From positions 8,589,537-8,653,536 of the forward strand of contig NC_058155.1 of assembly GCF_011075055.1 (NCBI RefSeq): a stretch of DNA of 64,000 nucleotides, read 5' to 3'. Source of the DNA: Mangifera indica. Lineage: Eukaryota; Streptophyta; Magnoliopsida; Sapindales; Anacardiaceae. Position 1 is the stretch's first letter. Each line of letters begins with the position of its first letter. Below, piece by piece: positions 1-12,568 of this stretch. The position numbers and the translations under genes are program-made. The notes under the pieces were generated by a model. The model was not told where the DNA came from, made no database searches, and worked only from the letters and a program-made list of their open reading frames with translations.

Positions 1-189
1 AACCATTACCCGCCCTGTCCTCAGCCGGAGCTTGCTCTTGGTCTGGCGGAGCACACGGACATGAGCGCCATCACTATTCTTTTACCAAATGAAGTTCAGG
101 GCCTCCAGGCCTGCAGGGATGGCCACTGGTACAACGTCAACTACGTTACTAATTCGCTTGTCATTCACATTGGCGATCAAATGGAGGTA

Positions 190-230
<41 letters not shown>

Positions 231-1598
231 CACACACACACTTGATATCTTTTTAATACACATGAAATTAAGATGATCCATCATAGTTATCAGTATACAT
301 ATCTTATAATACAAATAAAAAATTATGTATATCCTAAAGTGTATTTATAATATACAATATAACAAAAATATTGTATAATATAATATGTATATTACAGTAT
401 GATACATATTAACGATATAGATCGATGCACCTTCTAGAATAATGAATATATAGTCAAATTATATAAAAGAGATTTTAAAATTTCAGAAGTATTTAAAATA
501 TTTTTTAAAAATAATGTGTTAAAATTTGAAAAGTATTTGAGATATTTTAAAAAATGATAACTTATCATGTATTATTTTATTTTTTAAAAAATATAATAAA
601 AATTTTGATTTTTAATATTCCATCAATTTAACTACCATACTATGAGTTACTTCAAAGTGAGTGAAATGGTGAACTGAAGCCGATGACAGTGGAGGTGAGA
701 GAGAGATAGAACTTAAGAAAATAAAAATGGGGAGTAGGATAAGGAAGTAAAACAATACAGTTAAAAAAAAGTATTCTGTTTCACTAAGGTCCTAGAAAGA
801 GGGACGAAAATAAATGGTATTAATTTTTTTTTACAATTATTTATTCGTCAATTTATATAATTATATAATAAATTTTTTTGTTATTAGATTATCTCACTCT
901 GTTATCCCGAGATAGTTATATTTTTAACTCAAATATAAAATTGCAAATCCACCTCTTGACGTTACAAATACAGTTAGATTTAAATTACTCTAAACTTAAA
1001 TTCGGTTTGATATATAGAAATAGAGTTCGAGCCCAAATTTGGTCTCATTGAGTTAGTTGTAAATGAGCTTAAGCTTGGCTAGAACTCAATTCAAGTTTCT
1101 ATTTTAACTAATTTGTTATTAAAATAACATCGTTTTAATATATATAGATCAAAAAAACTTTATTTTGTATCAAAATTTTTAATTTATGAGTTTAACAAAT
1201 AGCTTGAGCTCAAGCTTGAAGTTGTAGGCTCAAGCTCATTTGAAACTGACTCGTTTTAAATTCGGTCGAACTAAATTCGATTAGAATCCAATATTATCTA
1301 CAAATATGAGTATTTAACTCTTGTCATTAATTTTTTGATTAATATATTAGCCCTTTAATTTTCTGGTCAAATTATTTTTTGGCAGATTTTGAGCAATGGG
1401 AAGTACAGGAGTGTGCTCCACAGAGTGACAGTAAATAAGGAGAAGACAAGATTGTCATGGCCAGTGTTCTTAGAGCCACCAGTCGACCTGGAGGTAGGGC
1501 CTCATCCGAAGCTCGTAAATGAACAGAATCCTGCCAAATTCAAGACCAAAAAATTTAGTGACTATGCTTATTGTAAACTCAACAAGGTTCCCCAGTAA
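1..1598 (+). CDS. FLS: Flavonol synthase, 3' part of gene (5' end outside window)
   Basis: This is the C-terminal part of a 2-oxoglutarate/Fe(II) dioxygenase of the flavonol synthase type, which in the cytosol desaturates dihydroflavonols to flavonols. Two exons are visible: 1-186 (open from base 1, frame 1) and 1386-1598 with the stop, separated by an intron with gt/ag ends. The first exon starts in the conserved [14 protein letters not shown] segment and carries the iron-binding HTD motif (bases 52-60). The second exon carries the distal iron-binding His (SVLHR) and the 2OG-binding Arg/Ser in TRLSW. The ending [19 protein letters not shown] is characteristic of FLS rather than anthocyanidin synthase, whose C-terminus differs. 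Upstream exons, including the substrate-binding N-terminal half, are not in the window, so whether the gene is intact cannot be judged. The 1.2-kb intron holds a CA microsatellite right after the donor and a decayed MITE. It lies tail-to-tail with the fluoride exporter gene. Confidence 0.9.
193..240. repeat. TA/CA microsatellite at the FLS splice donor
   Basis: A short (TA)n run passes into a (CA)n run with two interruptions (cata, cacg). It begins within about 10 bases of the gt donor at 187, so length variation here lies next to a functional splice site. Confidence 0.95.
970..1293. mobile_element. Decayed hAT-type MITE in FLS intron
   Basis: The ends (cagttagatttaaatt and its diverged inverse aattcgattagaatcc) and the inner gagctcaagcttgaa and aacatcgttttaatatat segments match the better-preserved element at 16638-16933. 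Boundaries are approximate and no target duplication is clear. Confidence 0.5.
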
Positions 1599-2229
1599 GT
1601 CTATTTGCAGCTGTCGGGGGGCCTCTAGTCTTATTAATAACAGCTTATTTACTACTCTTTTAGTGATAATGTTAAGTTGGTCAATAAACCGTAGAGATAT
1701 GAAAGATCAATTGTTGATTTTGTCGGAGTATGAGTATCAATATTTTACAATACATAGTACATATCCTACAATATGATATGATATAGATAAAAATTGATAT
1801 GGATCATGAGAAGTATAAAATAAATACGATATAGTAGACATATCGTATAATATAACACGTATTCATAGTATAATATATATTACCAATACAAATTAATATA
1901 TTTTTTGAAAAAAATGATAATATAATAAAAATGTATGTAAAAAATTTTAAAATTTTAGATGTTTTTGTTATTTTTTTAAAATAATGATATATCATTTAAA
2001 TTTTTTATTATTTTATTTTTTCAAAATCATATTACACAATTATTTTTCATAATAATCAGTAAAAAGAAAGGAAAGAATCCAAAAGTTGAAATCCAAGAGT
2101 GGGTGGCACTTACATTTCCTAAAATATGACTATATGAGATATAAATTGTGCAGTGGAACAAAATCTTGTAATTATTTATTGTGCTCTTGTTTATGGAACA
2201 GCAAAAAAGCTGTTTAAATTGGAATCCAT
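1599..2229. other. Convergent spacer between FLS and FEX
   Basis: AT-rich DNA after the FLS stop and beyond the FEX stop; it must hold both 3' UTRs. I see several AATAAA-like stretches but none I can assign. No other gene is apparent. Confidence 0.6.
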
Positions 2230-5200
2230 TCAGAACTTGAAATTCCTTGTCCACACAGGTACACAGAACATCGGAATCCCTATGGCAAAGGAGATTAGTA
2301 CTGTGGCAAGGGCATATGCATAGGCTCTCCATGGTTGGTTGCTCTCCCGCATTGCATTGAACTCAGCAACAAAAGTAGACACTGTACTCAAACCACCCAG
2401 AAATCCGAATTGTATGCCACCGACAACTACGTTGCTGGTATTATTATTCTCCTGCACACACAAATATCTACTTATCAAAATTTTTGAACAAATCATTTGC
2501 ACAAACACACACTTAAAAAAATGGCAAACCGTTAACGGTGATAAGTTAAACTGTTGGCACCAAAACCTATGTTAAACTAGTAACTCAAAGACGCTGGCCT
2601 CATTTTTTTCTTTTTTAATTTGGTTCATCAAAAACAAATCCAAAAAATATATTTACTGGTAAACTCAAAACATCACAAATGTTTATAATTAAGGTTAGAT
2701 TCAAATTAAATTTGTTCGAGTTAAAAAAAGAGTATAGAACAAACTTAGTTAAAATAAATTCAAGCTTACCCCTAAGAATTAAATATTTTCAAGATTAAGT
2801 TCAAGTTTTAAGAGTTTTTAATTTGTCAAACTCTCAAGTCATTTTTTGCTTGGTTACAGATTAAACTAAACTCGAGTTTGACTCTCCTCCAGTGAATCAA
2901 ACTCAATTACATTTAAATCGAGACGAGTTTACATATGGCTTGATTTGAATTTAACATGTGAGACATATTGGAATAGGGATGTTTTTTTTTTTAAGTTTAG
3001 ATAGACACATAGAAGGAGGCTGATATAAACATAGGCCGAATTGCGAATACATACCGCCTCCCTGACAGTAGCAAGTGCTGCCACGATAAGAGCTGCGGAA
3101 ACATTGGCAATCAGAGTACCAAATGGAACCCATTTCAGATAACCAGCCCTCCCTAACCCACGTCCATTCAGTCGGGCTAAGAACCACCTGATCCAGACGC
3201 CTGGAGGCGCAACAATGCAACTCAACCATAGCTGGGCCTCACTGCTATCACTATCATATTCCTTCTTCATTAGCACTCCACTCACACACCATAAAACTCC
3301 TAGCAAAAGAGTCAATATTACCATTGCTGCCAAATGACGCTTTAAACTATCCACTCTGCAGTTGCTGCTCAAGTCCGGAATTTCTTTGTTTGTACTTGAG
3401 TAAAATCTTTTTAGAAGCCACTTGAAACCGTTGGCTGTCTCAATCCCGAAAATTATGGAGTAGGCCACAAGAAACAATCCTACAAAACAACCAAAATGGA
3501 AATGAGATTAGGACAGGGCCAATTTTATTCCCGAGTCTCACAATTGCCATATTACCTAGGAAAAAGCCGAGAAAAGCATGCACCCACTTGCCATTGACGG
3601 CGAGATCAAGCATTTTCTGATTCCAGCCACTGAAAGTTGTAAGGCTCCCCAAGTAGCCAGTTGTCAAACCGATGGCTAAAAATTCAGAGACTTTGGAAAT
3701 GTCTCCTTTGAAAACAACACCCCACCAGCCCATCAAGAAAGAACCAATCTGGAGGGATCATATTGATTTTGTATGAGAAAATTAATTTTCAAAATGTTCA
3801 CAATCATTTAAAAAAAAAAAAAAGATCTGAAAACAGCAAATCATGAATAATGCATTTTGTGTGAAAAATGCAAAAGCCTTTCTACCAGCTGTAGGGAAAT
3901 CAGTTTAACACCAGATTGCCTTGGTTTAGCAAAGGAAAATTTTAAGGCTTTGGTAGAAAGCCTCTTAGAGTGGCAGATCATCAAATACCCTTTAACTATC
4001 AAGCACCCAATCATTCAATTTCAAGTCAACTTCCAGTACTCTGGAATTAAAATACATCTGTCAGTCTAATCTAAATCCAGACTCTTTGACTGACACTTTC
4101 AAATCTGCATCCATCATGTCACTGATGAAATCTCCTTCAGAAAATATGAAATTACAAGTTTGGAATTAGCCAAAAAGCAGGTAAAAGTGAGATTTGTTTC
4201 TGAATGTAATGTTTGATGAAAGAGTATGATCTTATGAGTATGCTTTTCAACTTGAGTGCGTGTGAAAGACAGGTAGAATGAAATACCATATTAGAAGGAA
4301 GGTCAAGGTATAGGATGCTCAATTCATTTGTCACATGAGCAATACTGGGGCCAAAAAGCTTTTGCAGCAAATACCTTGTTAATGTCTGCACAATAATTTT
4401 TTCAATGAAAATTTGTAATTGTCAGAAACCTGCTCAAATCACCCCCAACCAACTTAAACCAGCTAGTACACACAAACGGAATTGATTTACAGGAAGTAAA
4501 ATAAAACGGCACCCAAAAGAAGTAAACCACCACTGTATTTTATATATTCTCAAATTGCTAATTTTAGCTATTTTGAGAGATCAATGCTCTCCATTTTTGG
4601 TCATTCAAGAGGCTATAACTATCTTTAATTTGTCTAGCGTTCGAGAGACTAGACTCTCTTCCACAATCAATCAAAGGTTGCCCAAACAAAATCCAAGTTT
4701 CTTCTCCCTTCTCTTCTTTCCTAATCTCTCTTTTATACTTATTTCATGACTACTCATACATGTTTCATAACTGTCCAATCTAATTTAATAACCACACATA
4801 CATATTTCACCTAAGTGTTAGTTCTAACATTAGTAGATGATATAAACCTTAAGAGAATCACATGTTAAAAACTAATTTTTGAAATTGGAGAGGTCAAAAC
4901 AACTCATATTTCCCGATGTCAGATCTAAATCTCATATTTTACACTTAATCATAACAGTAACTATCAATAAATACAAATATAAAGGTTACTTTTACAAACC
5001 TTGAACCTGATGAATAGCAGAATTCAAATTTAAAGAAAGATCAAGGGTCTATCTCATTGACCAATCTTACTAGAATGGAATGATTGTAATTTCAGAAGCA
5101 TCTATGTAATGCTTATGATTGGGAAGGGAGTTCCAACACTAAACAACAGGGAGCTTAGAGTAAGCAAACGAGAAAAAGGAAATTCTGGAGTTGAAGATCA

Positions 5201-6177
5201 AACTGAAGATGACTAAAGGGGGAATATAGATGTTAATAGCAAAAGAAAACCTTCGGAAACATGTCTGTCACTAGTCATATGCTGCTTTCAGTAACATTTC
5301 ACTTTGTTCTAATGACAATAGAAAGTTTGTTTCGAATACATTGTGTTTAGAGGGTTGGTGCCAAGTAAGTACTTGCACACTAGATGAATGGAGTGAAAAA
5401 TAAGGCTAAAAGGTAATGAACAGATTGCATAAGAAACCAAAATGATAAATTAGGAATTGAAATATATTTCAGCTGATTTTAATGTTGCCTACTGCCGATC
5501 TAAAAGTTTGAGGAAATACTAGTTATGAATATTACCCCAAGAATCCCAAAAACAGCCAAATGGAGAAGACATGATATATACTCCAATGACAATGGTAACA
5601 CTTTCTCCTTCTCCTGCAAGTAGAAACGTTGAAACTTATAATTTACCGGCACATTATTAAGGAAATAAAACAAACTCTATGTGCATATTACCACCAACAC
5701 TACAAAGAATAAAAAAGGCTCTATCCTTGACCATATATCACTAAAGAATTTGAGGCGAACTATAAAGTGTAAGCTCACCTGTTTTTGATCCTCAGACAAA
5801 TGTAATGGCGTTGCGGGACGAAATATGATTTCCTCAGGTAAAGGTGTCACCACACTGACTGCATTGAGTGCAGCGGGATCACGAGACCGGAACCCCAAAG
5901 ATTGCAATAGATTTAACTCTGAAAAGGGAATAGTTTCTCCATTCTCCGATGCATGATCAATAGAGAACCGCAGGCTACCACTGTCACTGTTCCGGCGGTT
6001 GTGAAGCGCTCGATCCCCAATATCACCTGTCTCTGAAACAGTCTCACTTTCAATGCCATTATCCAGTTGAGGACGCGACAAACTCAAGGAATACCTTCCC
6101 AATGAAGAACTTGCACTGCTTGCTTGACCAAATGATCCACGTCTCCTAAATTCAGCATCATCAGTCCCACAATCCAT
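2230..6177 (-). CDS. FEX: Fluoride exporter with two fused CrcB domains
   Basis: The product is a plasma-membrane fluoride channel/exporter of the eukaryotic FEX family, which protects cells from fluoride. Six coding exons on the minus strand: 6177-5779, 5613-5536, 4385-4287, 3748-3556, 3479-3055 and 2451-2230, all gt-ag; phases close to a 471-residue protein. Residues 1-133 form a Ser-rich, acidic, non-membrane N-terminal region typical of plant members. The first CrcB domain includes GTLTRYLLQ (the conserved Gly/Arg segment) and the LTTFSGWNQ motif. The second includes GVWIRWFLARLNG and GGLSTVSTFVAEF, the two copies of the T-x-S-T/S-F fluoride-pore signature. The two domains are joined by a connecting helix (MVILTLLLGVLWCVSG) that inverts the second half. 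The start at 6177 is the first ATG after a plausible acceptor at 6230, so a 5' UTR intron is likely. Introns contain only AT-rich sequence and a decayed MITE. Confidence 0.92.
2690..2955. mobile_element. Decayed hAT-type MITE in the last FEX intron
   Basis: Inverted ends aaggttagattcaaatt and gatttgaatttaac, with inner gttcgag / ctcgag segments, match the family exemplified at 16638-16933. Heavily diverged; boundaries are approximate. Confidence 0.45.
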
Positions 6178-8560
6178 GAACCTTCTCCACAGTCACAGGA
6201 TTGTTTGTCCCGGAAACTTATCACAAGTGCTGCAATAGAAGTATGTATTGACTCAATTAAACCAAGAATATATGAAAAATTGACAATAGTTGAGAAGCAA
6301 GTGATGCAGGTGCTATTAATGTTTTTATAAGTTTCCTTGGGCAGTGGGCAATGGTAACTTATGCAAAAGAGAAAACATCTATACTCTTTCAAGAGTAAAA
6401 GCATATAAAATTAATAGTAGTCCAAGTAAATTTCCGCACCGTAAATGCATTTCCCACCCAAGGTTTGGTCTAAAAACACTTTTCAGCCCTAGTTTGCATA
6501 AGTAACATTTTTTTACCCACATGTTTTAAAAATAATAATTTTACTCTATTAATTTTAAAAGTAAAAAATAACAACTTTTTAGCGGATCCCAATGTTTTAA
6601 AAATGATAATTTAACCCATAAAAACATTATTACATTTTATTTAATTATCTCGAGGTATAATTGTTGTTTTTAAAACTATTAAGAAAAAACTGATATTTCA
6701 AAAATTTTCAAACAGATCTCCAAACATTTTTAAAATTTCAAATAACCCCCTACAAATTTTCATAAAGACTCATGATATTTTTAAAAATTATGATTTATTC
6801 TCTAATATATGATTATATGACAAATAATAAGAACATATAAATAAGAGATAAGAGTTAAAAAAAAAACTAAAATAAGTGGTTTCTTAATAATTTTGATATA
6901 TAAAGGGTTGTTTTTTATTTGTGTTAATTTAGGGTTATTTGATAATTTTGCAAAATGAAATAGTACGGATAAAATGATAATTTCACAAATTTATTACTAT
7001 TGTTTTATTAACTGAGTTTAATTTTAGATGGAAGAATGTTATTTATGCTTGATTTTTGGGTAAAAAAATATTATTTATTTTAACTAAAAGTGAAAAAGTG
7101 TTTTAAGGCTAAACCTTAGGTGGGAAAATGTAATTCACTCATTTCTGCATGAAGACGTGCTACAAATTTGAAAAATAAACTAAAGGAAAGATATCATCAA
7201 ACCAGAACCTTTTATACAATTTTACACAATTATGTTCTCAGCTACATATTAGAATACCTAACTCTTTAAATGGAATCACTCAAATCCCAATTATGCTTCT
7301 CATATTTAAACACTCAGCAGATCATGAGGATATAATTGGCAAACTATGGAATAATAAAATCATATTTAAATCAAACAAAACAATCCAGTATACTTTCAAA
7401 ATAAATCAACAATTTATAATATGCAAAATAATAAGAGAAAAAAGGGTTCTTCGTACATCCACATTGTGACGGTCAAGCATCCAAGAGTATCTTGGAAACT
7501 ATGAGATATAACTCACAAACAAAAAAGGACCTATATGTTATATTTTAAAACGAAGAAGTTTACCATATTCTATTCTACTTTAATACCTTCAAAATTTTCT
7601 CTAATTAATTCCAAAAGTGATAATATGAGCTTTTGCCTATGAACCTATTAACAATTTCATTGTTTAAAAAATAATAATTCACAATACACTTATAGTATTT
7701 CAGTTTCAGAAGAAGTTTTTAATATAGTTTTCAATGATTGAAGATGTGTTCTTCCACTAAGAGAACAGAAATCGAACCCAAACTAAAGATAATAAAAATT
7801 ATATAAAAAGGGAAAGGCAAGGCCCACTGGAATTTTGACTTGATGTAAATTTACACTTCAAAAAGAAAATCAAACTTAGGAACAGAGAATCTGAACTGCA
7901 AAGTTTTCTAGTTGCTTATTATTACCAAAATAATTAATAATTGATTGCGCAGGTTAATCACTCAACAGGAACTATCACGTGAACTGTAGCTAATAGTAAA
8001 AAAGTAAACAAAGAAACTTACCTAAAAAAAGTTCATTGCGAAAATAAAGAAAGAAAAGTCAGATCATAGGAGAAAGCAAACTGTTACAAACTTTCTAAAA
8101 TTAAAATATACGACACAAGAAGAAAGAAAATGATCATACCTGCCGCCGAAAGGTCTTCTGAAAAATTCTCGTTCAGATGACGACGGAACTGAAAGATAAA
8201 CAAAAATGAAACCGTAAACAAGAGACGCTAAATTTATTGAAAAGCTTAAAAGTAGTGCATGTAACGCGAGTCACGTGACGTTCGAGTGAAAAGTGGATCT
8301 GAGGAGACGCCAGAATAAGCCTTCCGGCCTCTTGAGTTTGACGGCCTTCGGATTTAAGAGATGGAGGAATTTGGTTTTTCTTCTGTTTTCTATGAACTAG
8401 AGGAGTGAAAAGCGCGTTAATAGAGTGAGCTGAGGGAGCCGAAGTATGATGATGCCCCCTTTTTCCTCTGAAAGTTTGACTGTCTCTAGAATAAATAGAT
8501 GAGAGGTTGACAACCACGATGGACACACGTCGGTGTGTGAGGAATTGACGCACCAAAACC
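6178..8560 (-). other. Probable 5' UTR exons and leader intron of FEX
   Basis: On the minus strand a good donor (CGGCGGCAG then gtatga) ends an exon at 8140, and an acceptor (TTGCAG) opens an exon at 6229 that runs into the FEX ATG at 6177. I infer a non-coding first exon somewhere in about 8560-8140 and a leader intron of about 1.9 kb. A palindromic TCACGTGA (G-box/ABRE-type) lies at 8271-8278. A 129-codon open frame on the minus strand within the first exon (8562-8173) has no recognisable family and is probably fortuitous. The exact transcription start is unknown. Confidence 0.5.
6441..7138. mobile_element. MITE with TTTCCCACC-type ends in the FEX leader intron
   Basis: The left end gtaaatgcatttcccaccca aggttt is matched in inverse by the right end aaaccttaggtgggaaaatg taattcac. 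About 700 bp, AT-rich, no coding capacity. The inner halves carry several pairs of 'attttactct / agggttatttgataat' phrases typical of foldback MITEs. The terminal sequence resembles the GGCC-ended family elsewhere in the window (shared CCCACCCAAGGTTT core) but lacks the GGCC end. No target duplication is clear. Confidence 0.7.
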
Positions 8561-9028
8561 AACCAACGTAAAAGAGTCTGTTTTGGCAGGAGATACTTAT
8601 CGTTTTACGCTCTCTAACGTTCGTCGTTAAAATGTACGAGGAGGTTTGCGTACAAAAAGGAAGGGATAAAATTCTTCTATAAAGCCCCTGACGGCTAACA
8701 TTTAAGGAAAAGATAATGTTATGAGGGCAAGTTTAGGGAAATTAATTAAAATAGGCGTTAAATTAGTTGTGTAAATTTTTTTTGATAAAATTTTAATAGT
8801 TTTATCTTTTTAAATAAATTATATTTTTTATATCAAGAATACTTTTTATCCTATTTCTCCACACTCAAAGTAATTATTATTGGAAAATCTGTTTTTGATA
8901 GTATACAGATTAATTTTTTTGTATAGATTCAAAATAAATTAATTTTTGATATAATAGTTGTTATTTATGTATCTTTATAAAATGATGAATATAACTATAT
9001 AGAATACATGTGGGTAGTGTATAGGCGC

Positions 9029-9164
9029 AAAAGGGTGCACATTTTTCTAAAAGGGTATGCGTTTTTTTGAAAGGGGGCAAAAATGAGCAAAAGGGTGTGT
9101 GTTTTTTCGAAAGGATACACATTTTTTTGAAAAGGTGCATGTTTTTCTGAAAGGGTGCTCATTT
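9029..9164. repeat. Minisatellite, about 21-bp unit, 6-7 copies
   Basis: Successive units follow the pattern AAAAGGGTGCACATTTTTCTG with substitutions in the TGCACA part (tatgcg, tgtgtg, atacac, tgcatg, tgctca) and one unit reduced to aaagggggcaaaaatgagc. Unit length is near 21 bp, so the array is in phase with two helical turns. It is non-coding. Confidence 0.9.
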
Positions 9165-10284
9165 AACCCTATTTGACATGATCGATTATATCTCAAAAGA
9201 GTGATTTAATTTAGATAAAATCTCTTCTGTGAACAAAAAAAACTCTAATAAAAATAAAGTTTGGTTCATGAATTTAACGGTTATTCTAATAATTTATATT
9301 TTATTATTGATATTATTTTAATTAATTTTTTAAAAATCTTTGAATATCGATAATAATTTGATATATAATATAAGAATTCATCTAATTATCAACTCTATTT
9401 TATGTATTTTTATCTAAATGATCTTAATTTAATTTCAATCACACCCTTATTAATTTTTATTATAAAAATATTTTTATTTTAATTAATATGATAGATAATA
9501 TAAAAAATATTTTAAAATAATTATTTTTATAAGCATTTAAATACAAGTTTGGTCTTTGCTAATTGCCACACAAAGGGAGGAGAACGAGCATCACATCACG
9601 TGAGTGAGGCGGATCCTAATATAGACACGTGGAGTGATCAAAGATGTTGTGAAATAAAAAGATTATGGTACATTTTAATTAATATCAAATTTAATATAAA
9701 CATTTGAAAAAAAAAATTACATTTGAAAATTTAATAGAGGATGAAAAGAAATTTGTAATTACTTTTAAAATGATGTGAACATTCTAGTAATTGACTAAAA
9801 TGAGGGTGATTATATGGTAATTTAACCAAGAAGAAATTTTCCTCCGGCATATTCCAACGGTGTATGCACGCTTGTTACAGCTAAAAGCTTGCCTTGCCGT
9901 CCCCCGACATTCAACCACAAGTATATAGGCGTATGGCCGACAAGTCGTAATATTTTTTAAGAGTGAACAACTGCTGGTTTTAACACTTTTTTCTGCACAG
10001 ATGGCTTGCGCAGTGCTATCAGTTTGAATAAAAAAACAAAATGTGAAACACGTCTCCTTACGGCAAATTATCATTTCGTGATTTATTTACCTTGGGAGAA
10101 TCATACCACCGGCAAGGGTGGTCCTTATATCAAATTATTTAAATTTTGGGATAATTAAGATTCAAAAACTTACCTCTCCGAATTAAAGAAAAGTCATATA
10201 AATCTGAGTCTATACTTTATATTTGGGGTCCTTACACAAATATTGTTTGTACTTTAATTAGCAATTATTAAGTGATATTTAAAC

Positions 10285-10550
10285 TATGATTAAATTTGAA
10301 TTGAATTGAATTTGAGATCGTTGAATTCATCTCAAATATGTTCGAGCCCAAGTTTGATATGAGTTTGAACTTAAATTGAGCTTTGAACTTGATTTGATAT
10401 TAAAACAATATCATTTTGATTTATATTAATAAAAACACCATTTGTGTCAATTCGTATTGAATTTTTTAAACTCACAAATTTAACGAACCAAAAACTTGAA
10501 CTAAAAAATATATAATTGTTAAACTAGAATTTGAATTAAACTTATTTAAA
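10285..10550. mobile_element. Decayed hAT-type MITE
   Basis: Contains the internal signatures of the 16638-16933 family (ttcgagcccaagtttgat, aaaacaatatcattttgatt, aaactcacaaattt) but the termini have drifted. Boundaries are approximate. Confidence 0.4.
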
Positions 10551-11750
10551 TTAATGTATCATTTTTTTTAATTTATGTATAGTATTAATTTTAAGTTACT
10601 CAAAAGAAGACAAATTTCAGTGATAAAAACAATGTACATGGGTATCAATTGTCTAATAATCCAAGCAGTATTTTTCTTAATCTACAAAGATAAACAGTAT
10701 TTTCGTAAAAGAAATATAATTATAAACTTCTAATAACCAAAGTTATTAGGTATAGGTTGCCGGGACCCGTATTTGTTTTTTTACTGACGGCCCGAATAAA
10801 CCTGCGGCTGCGGGTTTCCACAGTAACTGGAATAAATAAAGAAATTAGGCCGAATAAATCTTAAGTAAAGAAATAGAAGGGCAATCAATGGACGAAGATA
10901 ATGCATCAGATGAGCACAACCGCAGGCAGAATCTCAATCAGATAAAATCTTTATAAGAAAGATTAGGAAAGAAAAAAATCTTGCAATCATAAAAAAAAAT
11001 AAGTTAAGCTAGGGGTAATTAATGTAATTTTATTTTTTTAAATTTTGTCTCACTCTCTACCTCTTCGGATGCTCCGATGAGTAGGAAGAGAACAAAAATT
11101 CTTTATCATTCTCGTATTGAGGACAAAGTGAAGTCAATGCAATAATGATAACATAGATTAAGGTATTTAATATCTATCAGACCAATTGTCATCTCTACTC
11201 ACATAATCAATATAGGTTTTCAAGTCGTATAAGTTAATTTATTTTCAACCTATTGCCAAGTATGTATAATAATTTTCTAATCCGGAACATACTTAATGAT
11301 TATCGAAAGGATAATTTTCATGTGTATATACATTTTAAGTGAGATTACATGTTTAATTTTCAACCGTATAAATTCTATAATAATGTTTTATTAAATATTT
11401 TGCTACCAGTTGTCGTTGGTTTGAAATATCATTCCCATTAACTACTATAGATTTTGACTTCCTTTTAATAATAGAATGGAATATTGGAAAGAAGCTTTTG
11501 CTAAAAGTATGACGAGGAATGATAGAGGTTCGAGCTAGTGATAGTCACATGCAGCATGGAAGGTTGAGAATTGAGGATTGAGATGGAGAAGGCATATTCC
11601 TTTATCTTGATGGGTACATGTATGGCATCTGGAGATGGTAGAAGCTGAGCCAGACCTTTTCAGGTTCTTTGGTCAGTACGTGATTCCGTTTAGCTGGCTG
11701 GGCCACCTTTCTTTTTCTCTCCTACTTAAAGCCAATGCTAGCAAATTAAA

Positions 11751-12554
11751 GGCCAAAATAATCCTAAATTCATACTTAGAAAATTTTTAAAAATTCAAAT
11801 ATCTATTTAGCACCTAACTTTTATCAGAATTTTCTATTAGAGTTACGGATAAAACCGTTATTTTATTAGTAATATTAAAAAAAACTATAATTTACTTATT
11901 CACCTTAAGTTTTAAAAATTAACAATTTCACTATAGACTTTACTTTTCTAATTTTGAAAAATAATTTTTTCCCCTTAAATCCTTAGGGTTTCTTTTTTCC
12001 TTCTCCGATGAAGAAACAAGGAGACAGTGACCATCTCCGACAGATGAATCTTCATTGACAGAGATGAAGAGACGTCTCTTCATCTCTTTGTCTTCATCCA
12101 GTTCGACCAACGATTGATGTTGTCAGCATCCCCTCCCGTCGTTTCCTCCTTGCCCGTGACTCTCATTTGTCCTTTGTCGTCAAGCATCGATTAAACTAAT
12201 GAGCGGATGCGATGTCTCACTTCTATACATGACATCGTCGGTTGTCTAGTGTAAGAGAGAAGGCAAGATCTACATCAGCTCAACCTAGGCAAAGAAGGAT
12301 GCTGGAGGGTGAGGAGTGGATGCTAGAAACTGAAGTTCAAGGGGGGTGAAATAAGGTTTTCAAAATTTTGGGGGGTAGCTGCAATGGGATAAAGATGGAA
12401 ACCCTAAATGATGATGAAATGACACTTTTATCCTTTATACTAACAGTAAAATTTAATAGAAGTTAAATGACTGGTAGGTGTTTAAATTTTTAAAATTTCA
12501 TGGATTGGAGTTTTAAAATATATTAAATCTTATGTGGGAATAAGTCTTTTGGCC
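11751..12554. mobile_element. GGCC-ended MULE-type MITE, copy A
   Basis: The left end GGCCAAAATAATCC pairs in inverse with the right end ggaataagtcttttGGCC; subterminal regions (aatatctatttagcacc / ggtaggtgtttaaattttt) are also inverted. About 804 bp. Flanks CAAATTAAA and TAAATAAAA are an imperfect 9-bp target duplication. The centre is GC-richer and carries a perfect 28-bp palindrome at 12060-12087. No transposase frame. Confidence 0.75.
12060..12087. repeat. Perfect 28-bp palindrome inside MITE copy A
   Basis: AGAGATGAAGAGAC is followed directly, without a spacer, by its reverse complement. Confidence 0.95.
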
Positions 12555-12568
12555 TAAATAAAATTTAA

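Larger units (their letters stand above)
8563..11750. other. Intergenic DNA with a minisatellite and a decayed MITE
   Basis: AT-rich spacer without a supportable gene. It contains the 21-bp minisatellite at 9029-9164, two G-box hexamers CACGTG at 9597-9602 and 9626-9631 in a short GC-richer patch (about 9570-9640), and a decayed hAT-type MITE near 10285-10550. An open frame at 9784-10074 (minus) matches no family I know. Confidence 0.6.

Noticed and set aside
1..1598. Anthocyanidin synthase (LDOX) rather than flavonol synthase
   Set aside because: The iron-binding region is shared, but the C-terminal end [19 protein letters not shown] and [11 protein letters not shown] segment fit FLS.
8173..8562. 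A 129-codon gene on the minus strand upstream of FEX
   Set aside because: No family resemblance; it coincides with the probable 5' UTR exon of FEX.
9029..9164. CRISPR-like array
   Set aside because: Units are directly adjacent without unique spacers and this is a plant nuclear genome; it is a minisatellite.
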